In this document: positions 58,010-64,000 of the stretch, one piece after another
How the letters are laid out: each line of letters opens with the position of its first letter
Position numbering within the stretch: the stretch's first letter is position 1
Assembly (NCBI GenBank): GCA_007026445.1
Contig: VDMD01000032.1
Span: forward strand, 62,001-126,000
Origin: Schizophyllum amplum
Taxonomy: Eukaryota; Basidiomycota; Agaricomycetes; Agaricales; Schizophyllaceae
Direction of reading: 5' to 3'
Length of the DNA: 64,000 bases
Notes under the pieces: generated by a model
The model's input: the letters and a program-made list of their open reading frames with translations, nothing else
The model's database searches: none
What the model was told of the DNA's origin: nothing
Program-made: the position numbers and the translations under genes

Positions 58010-58380
58010 ATGCCCCCTTCCTCCCCGACCCGCCAAGATGTCGATCTCGTCCTCCCGCTGCCGCCGCCGACCACGCCCGGCGACGACACTTGTAGGAACA
58101 TCTTGGTACGTAGAGCCTGAGATACGCTCCCTCTTCGTTGACTGACATATTCCCAGGTTGTGCTCGACATCGCGGGCGGTAGCGACGTGTGAGTCGCCGC
58201 TATGTTAGTCGTGGTCATGGTACGTTGCAGACTTCTCGTCGTGTACTGGGCTAACTCCTGCGCAGCTGGTCCTTCCTCATGCCGTGTCGGCGAAGACGTC
58301 GGCAACATCGACAATGTCCTCATGATACGCGCGGCGTAGAGTGCCCGTCACTTAGCGTCCTTCTCCTATGGATATGCTGA
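58010..58380 (+). CDS. Small hypothetical protein (3 exons)
   Basis: Exons 58010-58105, 58157-58188 and 58266-58380 with GT-AG introns of 51 and 77 nt give about 80 aa starting MPPSSPTRQDVDLVLPLPPP and continuing NILVVLDIAGGSDV. The third exon is uncertain: the frame implied by splicing reads arginine-rich, whereas another frame (VGEDVGNIDNVLMIRAA) looks more natural, so one splice site may be misplaced. It starts the zone of repeated exon-like units. No known family. Confidence 0.4.
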
Positions 58381-58522
58381 CAGTCGTCTTCGCGACGCTG
58401 AGTATTCGGGGTTGATTTTGATGAGTTTCTCGCTGCGGTCCTGTCCTCTCAGCGACTCATCCATGGTACAAGACTCGAACGTGGAGGCGGCTCTTCGATG
58501 TCTGGGGCGGGTGTGGACGGAC

Positions 58523-58565
58523 GCGCGGCCGCAGGCCGCGCTCATGGGGACGGCGCGCAGCGCCG
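58523..58565. repeat. Double-hairpin palindrome unit 1
   Basis: GCGCGGCC-GCA-GGCCGCGC at 58,523-58,541 followed by CGGCGC-GCA-GCGCCG at 58,551-58,565: two perfect stem-loops with 3-nt loops. Confidence 0.9.
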
Positions 58566-58727
58566 CCGAATGATGTGGCATCACCTTGTACTTTGGTGAG
58601 TTTTTATTTGTTCGCGCGATTGAATTTCATTGATGTTTCGACCAGGACGCGCGCGGGAGGTCGCGGCGGTGCGGTCTTACCGCCCGTCGCCTTGGCGGGG
58701 CGCTAGGGCGCGAGATGAGGGGGGCGT

Positions 58728-58772
58728 ACGCGCGGCCGAAGGCCGCGCGTAGGGGCGGCGCGCAGCGCCGCC
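58728..58772. repeat. Double-hairpin palindrome unit 2
   Basis: ACGCGCGGCC-GAA-GGCCGCGCGT (58,728-58,750) and GGCGGCGC-GCA-GCGCCGCC (58,754-58,772), followed by ATTCTTCTTAGTGAGT. Confidence 0.92.
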
Positions 58773-58904
58773 ATTCTTCTTAGTGAGTTTCCCTTCGTTC
58801 GCGCCATGTCTTTTACTTGTTTTTTGTCATGATTCAGGTGCAGGGTCTCGGTGACGGGACGCGAGGTCGCGCCCGCCGCCGGACATGGGATGAGGGAGAC
58901 GCGC

Positions 58905-58947
58905 GCGCGGCCAAAGGCCGCGCATCGAGGCGGCGCGCAGCGCCGCC
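58905..58947. repeat. Double-hairpin palindrome unit 3
   Basis: GCGCGGCC-AAA-GGCCGCGC (58,905-58,923) and GGCGGCGC-GCA-GCGCCGCC (58,929-58,947), followed by ATAATTCTCGTGAGT. Confidence 0.92.
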
Positions 58948-59071
58948 ATAATTCTCGTGAGTGTCCTCAAATTGCAGTTCCTGTTTCTCACTGACGTTAT
59001 GGCTAGGCCTTGGGTGTACGGGTCTCGGCGATGAAGCGGGAGGTCGCGATTCCGCGGGCGAGGGGCAGACC

Positions 59072-59114
59072 GCGCGGCCGAAGGCCGCGCAGACGGGCGG
59101 CGCGTAGCGCCGCC
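59072..59114. repeat. Double-hairpin palindrome unit 4
   Basis: GCGCGGCC-GAA-GGCCGCGC (59,072-59,090) and GGCGGCGC-GTA-GCGCCGCC (59,096-59,114), followed by ATTCTATTGG. The change of GCA to GTA in the loop leaves both stems intact. Confidence 0.92.
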
Positions 59115-59364
59115 ATTCTATTGGCGTCTTCGGTCAGTCATTCTCATCGAACTCTGTTGAGCCACTTTGCTGAATTTTTACGTAGTGTCGCGCGCCAATG
59201 CCATCGTGACCGGTGCTTCGAGGATGTTGCAAGCCAGCTGTGCATAGACGAGGTCGTGTTCGGTGCGTCCTGCACATCGTGACTTGTCCTTCACTGCTGA
59301 CCCTTATGTAGACGCTTTCGTCGTCAAGAGTGCCGTCGAAGGCGCGCTACACCACGATGAGTAT

Positions 59365-60135
59365 ACAGATCGTCGTCCGGCGAGCGAGGTGCGTGATTTA
59401 TCTCGCCGTAGAAGACATTGCTGATAGCTCACTAGGCGATGAGTATATGTATTGACTTCCCGCGAGAGACGTGATCGGCTCCCCCACGTCGTCGGAGACT
59501 CGACGCTGCCTATATCATTCCCTCAAGACGAATCTTACACCCTCGAGACAGACTCCCCACCCTTGCTCGTCGCGCTCGCTACCGTCAGGCGTTTTCCATT
59601 GCCGTCTCGCGATCAGGACGCCTAGTCGATGAGTATATGTATCGCCGTCCGACGAGCAGAGTGAGTCATACCTTTGCGTGCTTCGTATGTTGCTCACTTT
59701 GCGCACAGCTACAATCCTTCAACGGGGATCAGTCCTCCCTCGCTCAGGCGATGAGTATACGTATCTCCGTCCGCCGAGCAACGTGCCCTCGCCCGTAGGA
59801 CGTGTCGACGCCATCAAGGCAGTCTTACGCCCTCAACACCCTCGACATTGTCAAGACGCGCCCACCGTCTCCGCGACGCCCTATGCTTGATGATACCTCC
59901 GCTGCGACGGTGCAGGCGATGAGTATATAGATTGCCGTCCACCGAGCAGAGTCATGATGAGTGCTTAGTCGTTGGTTGAGCTTGAGCTGACAGGTCTTGT
60001 AGGTCCCTAGTCATTGTCCTATGTGTCTCGCAGGCCACGGAAGCTCACCAGGCCGCTCGGGAACGCCTACACCCTTCGTCTGCGCCCTCGCCAAGTGACG
60101 AAGCAACGTATCGCCGTCCGGCGAGCAGGATTCGC
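59365..60135 (+). repeat. Six diverged DEYxYRRP exon-like repeats
   Basis: A block of about 40 bp (core GGCGATGAGTATATGTATCG then CCGTCCGNCGAGCAGAGTG) recurs near 59,357, 59,432, 59,627, 59,742, 59,912 and 60,096. It translates as DEYTDRRPASE, DEYMYRRPTSRV, DEYTYLRPPSNV and DEYIDCRPPSRV; the second copy has an in-frame TGA. Several copies are followed directly by GTGCGT or GTGAGT and preceded by a TAG or CAG, as exons would be. This suggests duplicated exons of one gene, some now broken. Confidence 0.65.
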
Positions 60136-60594
60136 ACCCCGCATTGGTACTTGTGAGTAGGATTTACACTTGATTTGTACTGCTGACGTTTGCAAGGTCG
60201 ATATTCGTCGTCGGGAAGGGACTGCGGGAACGAGCTCGCGAGTTCGGGGGACAGCCGTCCGGTCGCTTGGCGCGGACATGTTCGGGGACCGTCTAGCCCT
60301 CGGTCTCGGTAGCATTGCAGTTAGAGTAGAACACCTCTGTATAGCTGTTGAGTAGAACAGTGAATACAGCAATTCGAAGATATACAATGCCTTGAATAAA
60401 TATGATGACTTGAAGAAATACAATGCGAGAATACAATGGTTTGAAAGAATAATTCAAAGTTGAACTTGTTGAACATGCGTGACTGTGGGAGGCTTGGCGC
60501 GGCGTTGACGGGGCGCGGGGACTCGGGCATGAAAGGCACAGGCGGCGTTGTATTCGGCACAAGTGACGGACTCGCAAAGCGAGGCGTCGCTCTT

Positions 60595-60910
60595 GCACAG
60601 AAGGGGCCTGCCTCTCGCACAGAACGACCGCCGCTGGTCGTCCGAGTGCGTACGCGCTTTCGCGATGTCGATAGCTCAGGAAACAAGGCGAGCGCAGCAA
60701 GGACGAACGATGCGTATTCGGGGATGAACAATGAAAGGAACAATGGAACACAGTTGAATTCAACTACCTACGACTAACTACGTGAGCTAATCGCGCCACC
60801 GCGTCCCTTGTTCCCTACAAACCCCCACGCGAGCCCTCCCTCCCGCACCGAGCGACTGACCCTCGTCGTCCGAGTGCGCACCCCCTTTCGCGGCGTCGAT
60901 AGCTGCAAAG
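60595..60910. repeat. Diverged tandem duplication, about 230-bp spacing
   Basis: The block CTCGTCCGAGTGCG...CTTTCGCG..GTCGATAGCT occurs at about 60,615-60,680 and 60,845-60,905 with about 80% match. On the minus strand both give LST(S/P)RK(R/G)VRTRTT...RSVREG, so an old duplicated exon is possible. Confidence 0.65.
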
Positions 60911-61063
60911 ACGCGGTGAATGCAGTGGGGACAAAGACCACGTACCCGCGCATACTCGGCTGCCCTTCACACAAACTCGCGCTATCCCTTGAGACGCGGG
61001 CACCCTCGCAGTCCCGGACTCGTCGCGAGCGAGTACGAGGCGCCGCGGACCTTGGCGCGAGGG

Positions 61064-61073
61064 CGTATATAAG
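61064..61073 (+). promoter_or_regulatory. TATA box upstream of D'
   Basis: GGGCGTATATAAGCCCTCC, similar to the gene D TATA context (GCGGTATATAAGCCGTCC), although the sequence around it is otherwise not duplicated. A short TC-rich tract follows. Confidence 0.45.
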
Positions 61074-61274
61074 CCCTCCCAGCTCGCCCTTTCCTTCACC
61101 ATTCCTCCCCCCCTCTCGCCTTGCCGCTGGTCGCCGTCGTCCTGCTCGCCGTCACCTCGTACACCGGAGTTATGCTGGGGGAGATCATGTCGGTCGGGGT
61201 TATGCTTGTCGAGGTCATGCTGGTGGTATGCTGGAGGATCAGTAGTTAGTAGTCTCTTCGTCGCCGTGGCACGC

Positions 61275-61315
61275 CCCCGGACATGGGCCCCTGTAGGGGG
61301 AACCCATGTTCGGGG
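61275..61315. repeat. Nested inverted repeat at the D' breakpoint
   Basis: CCCCGGACATGGG (61,275-61,287) pairs with CCCATGTTCGGGG (61,303-61,315) with one mismatch, and encloses a second palindrome CCCCTGTAGGGG (61,288-61,299). It lies just before the point where homology to gene D begins. Confidence 0.85.
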
Positions 61316-61431
61316 CCCACAAAAGGAGGGATGGGCGCTAGACACCTATCAAAATTCATGCCGGTTCAACGTCCTATCACATCACGTGAGCGAGAGACCA
61401 CGGCCAAAGAGAAGGAATCACGCACAAGCAC

Positions 61432-62903
61432 CGTGCGCGGGACCTTCGAGCAGGGTGCTGCAAGCGAGGTGGGTCCATCTACGCAGCGGGACACACGTCT
61501 CAGCAACGCCGCCTCCGCCTCCAAGGCGACAAACGCGCAGCGCGATTAGACTCTTGCCTGCTGCACCTGTACTACCCCCGGCGGCCGCAGCTACGTCGCG
61601 ACTTCCTGGCAGCTCTTCAACGTCCGGTGCATCTACGAGCGTCCGCGGCGCCCCCGAGCCTCGGACTAGCGACGAGCACGTCCAGCGCGACCCCGCGCCC
61701 AGGCGCTCGCGGAAGGGGAAGGCGCCCGCCCAGTCATACGAGCTCGATGACCAGCTCGACATCCTCCCTGTGCCGGACTGCGATGCTCCCACCTGCCGCT
61801 GCTCCTCTCCGGTACCCCAAACCACCAAAAAGACCCGCGCGCCGAAAAAGTCCGCCGCCTCGTGCGCAGCGTGCAACGGCCCGTCCACATCCAACGCGGT
61901 CCACACCTGCAAGCGCGAGAAGCGGCCCCGCGCTCCCAAAACGCACAACTACGGGCCCCGCGAGCGGATCGACGCCCTGCGCGACGACGAGTGCATAAAG
62001 GCCTTCGGGCCCCACCACGTCATCTGCGCCGGCTGCAACAAGCGCATTGCGACGGAGCATCGGAAGGATTGGGGCAACGCCGTCCTGGCGGACAGGCATA
62101 CCCACCAGCGATGCGACTGGACGAGGAGCTGGCTGAACCCGGACGCGTACGAGAACCCGAAGCCAATGCCGACTGCGGAGGAGCGGGCGGCGCATGCGGC
62201 GGGGCGGCAGGCGTCGTGGGAGAGGGCTGTGAGTGTTTTGGTTTCTTGAGGTGGGGTGAGGGTGAGGGATGCTGACGTCCGCGTAGCAGGAGTGGATGAA
62301 CCACAACGACTCGCGCTCGGTCGGATGCCAATGCGAGGCGGTCGGGCATGCCGAGGAGCGCGTCCGCAACACGAGGGCCCGCCCTTGCGGCAAGTCGGTG
62401 CTGATTGAGAAGGTCAAGACGGTCGAGGAGACTGAGAAGGTAGAGGAGTCCGACGTCGAGGAGGCTGAGGAGGCGATGGAGGAGGTCGAGGAGCAGGTCG
62501 ACGAGATCGAGGACGTCGACACACCCTCTCTCTTGTCTTCTAGGCAGGCCTCGATGGGTGGCACGATCGACGACGCCGACGAAATCCCAGAGACCCCGCA
62601 GGTGAGTTGATGGGTCGCGTTAAGTCTACTGCCTCCGATGTTGACGTATCTTCAGATGGAGCCGTCAATGTTCGACGCAGAGTTTGCGGCCCATGTGAGA
62701 AGCGAGAGGTACCGGTCTCTCGAAGCGAGCGGGGCCGCCAGTGAGGTCGAGAACCGCCCGACGGGCCCGCGCTTCGGTGGTAAGTCTGCCTTGTTCGTCA
62801 GTATGAGCAGTGACTTATCAGACTTGTAGAAGGGAAGATCTACCGTGGTTACTATGTCCCGGCGCCCGAGGACGAAGAGGACGACGCCGCCGACGACGCT
62901 TAG
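61432..62903 (+). pseudogene. Gene D' (5'-truncated, frame-disrupted copy of gene D)
   Basis: Homology to gene D starts near 61,432 (GGGACCTTCGAGCAGGGTGC). A net 14-nt deletion near 61,500 relative to D shifts the frame: the upstream frame (TFEQGAASEVGPSTQRDTR) hits a stop at 61,549. From about 61,535 the D frame resumes and runs unbroken to 62,228, with introns and exons 62290-62601, 62656-62779 and 62830-62903 identical in layout to D. The zinc motif (CAGC...HTHQRC), acidic segment and C-terminus are intact. The continuing D frame extends upstream to 61,206 without an ATG. Exons 1-4 of D are absent. It is either a pseudogene or a young chimeric gene driven by the TATA box at 61,064 with an unrecognised start. 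Confidence 0.8.
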
Positions 62904-64000
62904 AGCGCGACGAGGACGCGCGATGCGTTCGTCATGACTGACTTTTGTTTCTATTCGCTCTCTGTACTTCGAGTTTGTGAATCATAGGCTTACTCTGGTG
63001 AATCTGAACATGCATGAGCGCTGAACACTGAATAACTGTTGGATTCCTGGACCTGATGGCGGTTCAGGCGAAGGTGCGAATGTCGATCGGGCTTCTTGTT
63101 CTCTACCATCATGATCTACTGAGTCTGCTCCTCGCCTATTGTTTCTTTCTCAGCTTCCAACGACATTCGTACCATCTTGGGTATCCGTAATGAACATACT
63201 TCTCCCCTTTGATGTGCATTCCATGCCAAATCCGATGGAGACGTCGTTTCTTCAAACCAGGTACCTGGATCTCCAACTTCATTTTGAAGCATCACTTCTG
63301 TTGTTTACTGAGCACTGGAGGTCGACAATGTACGTAGCAACTTCATCTACATCTGCGCCGGCTGACACGAACTCGCAGATGTCAAGTCCATGTCCCTGGA
63401 CGACCTCTCCCAGGTCGTCTGAGTCTCACAAGACCTCCTCCTCCTCCGTCTACTCATATCGCTCTCCTGCCATACGATCTCGACATTCTCCCTTTGATCG
63501 CCGTCTTTCCGTCCTCTAGGCGATCCTGGTCCCCGCTGGCCGCAACGCGTGGCGCCGCCGCGTGCGCGTTCCACTGCACGCCGTCGCGATTCGCCTGCAC
63601 GGACGGACCTGCGACACGGCATACAACAGCGAGGCGAGGGAGGGCGAGACTTTTGTGTGCACACGACAATGCGAACATGGAGGCCGCGAGAGCTATTGAG
63701 GGTCTCGTAGGCAATACGAGGGTTTGCTGTGATAGACATGACTGCGATGCAATACAGAGTTTCTTTGCACGTCCCCTCCTCCTCCTTCGAGTACCCCCCT
63801 CCCCCGCACGCCGCACGTCCCTTTCGTACGTCGCATGTCCGCTCCCCCCTCCCCCTTCGAGTCTGCCCCCCCCTCCCCCTTCGAGTCTGCCCCCCCCTCC
63901 CCCTTCGAGTCTGCCCCCCCTCCCCCTTCGAGTCTGCCCCCCCTCCCCCTTCGAGTCTGCCCCCCCTCCCCCTTCGAATCTGCCCTCCTCCCTCCCCCCG
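61542..64000 (+). repeat. Segmental duplication, copy 2 (runs off the window)
   Basis: Pairs with 50,130-52,588 at a constant offset of 11,412 bp. The 5' few hundred bases have diverged (substitutions and small indels); the remainder appears identical, including introns, intergenic DNA and the minisatellite. The right-hand border lies outside the window. Confidence 0.95.
63843..63985. repeat. C-rich minisatellite, copy 2
   Basis: Same six units as 52,431-52,573, including C-tract lengths and the GAATCT variant in the last unit. Confidence 0.9.

Noticed and set aside
58523..59114. Mitochondrial origin of this segment because of double hairpins
   Set aside because: The flanks are GC-rich, spliceosomal-type signals surround the units and nuclear genes adjoin; nothing else looks mitochondrial.

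Overview
This is nuclear DNA from a basidiomycete fungus, most likely an Agaricomycete. The case rests on genes split by many GT-AG introns of about 43-70 nt, F-box proteins of the Agaricomycete type, a fungal SulP sulfate permease, an HSPA12-like Hsp70 ATPase, a MYND-finger protein, and a tRNA-Thr gene with a short intron after the anticodon. Bacterial operons, CRISPR and rRNA genes are absent. All gene models are hand-spliced; frames and splice sites were checked for consistency, but no homology search was run.

Layout. 1-6.2 kb: GC-rich low-complexity DNA holding an intron-containing tRNA-Thr(CGT) whose 5' end has been copied in tandem upstream of it. 6.5-7.9 kb: an F-box gene whose 3' end was altered by tandem duplications. 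8-12.7 kb: little that is supportable. 12.8-26.2 kb: three paralogues of an unrecognised gene family (A plus strand, B and C minus strand), interleaved with three minisatellite-like arrays built from the same GAGCTTCCC-type words as the array at 1.6-6 kb. The paralogues share exon structure and a CACGTG...GTTGACC promoter block.

26.3-46 kb looks like ordinary gene territory: a perfect 26-bp inverted repeat, an 8-exon sulfate permease, a minisatellite cluster, a MYND zinc-finger gene, a small three-exon gene, a 13-exon Hsp70-like ATPase, a coiled-coil gene and an F-box/LRR-like gene. These act separately and do not form a pathway. 46-48.3 kb has no convincing gene.

48.7-64 kb is an accessory-looking region. 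An 8-exon gene (D) encodes a proline/serine-rich protein with a C2HC zinc-binding motif. Its 3' two thirds and the downstream DNA recur almost base for base 11,412 bp further on, with a diverged, frame-disrupted 5' part (D'); that copy runs off the window end. Between the copies lie two zones of repeated exon-like units (53.0-54.1 kb minus; 58.5-60.1 kb plus), the second with four GC-rich double-hairpin palindromes. The most unusual material is the A/B/C family with its arrays, and the repeated exon-like units between D and D'.
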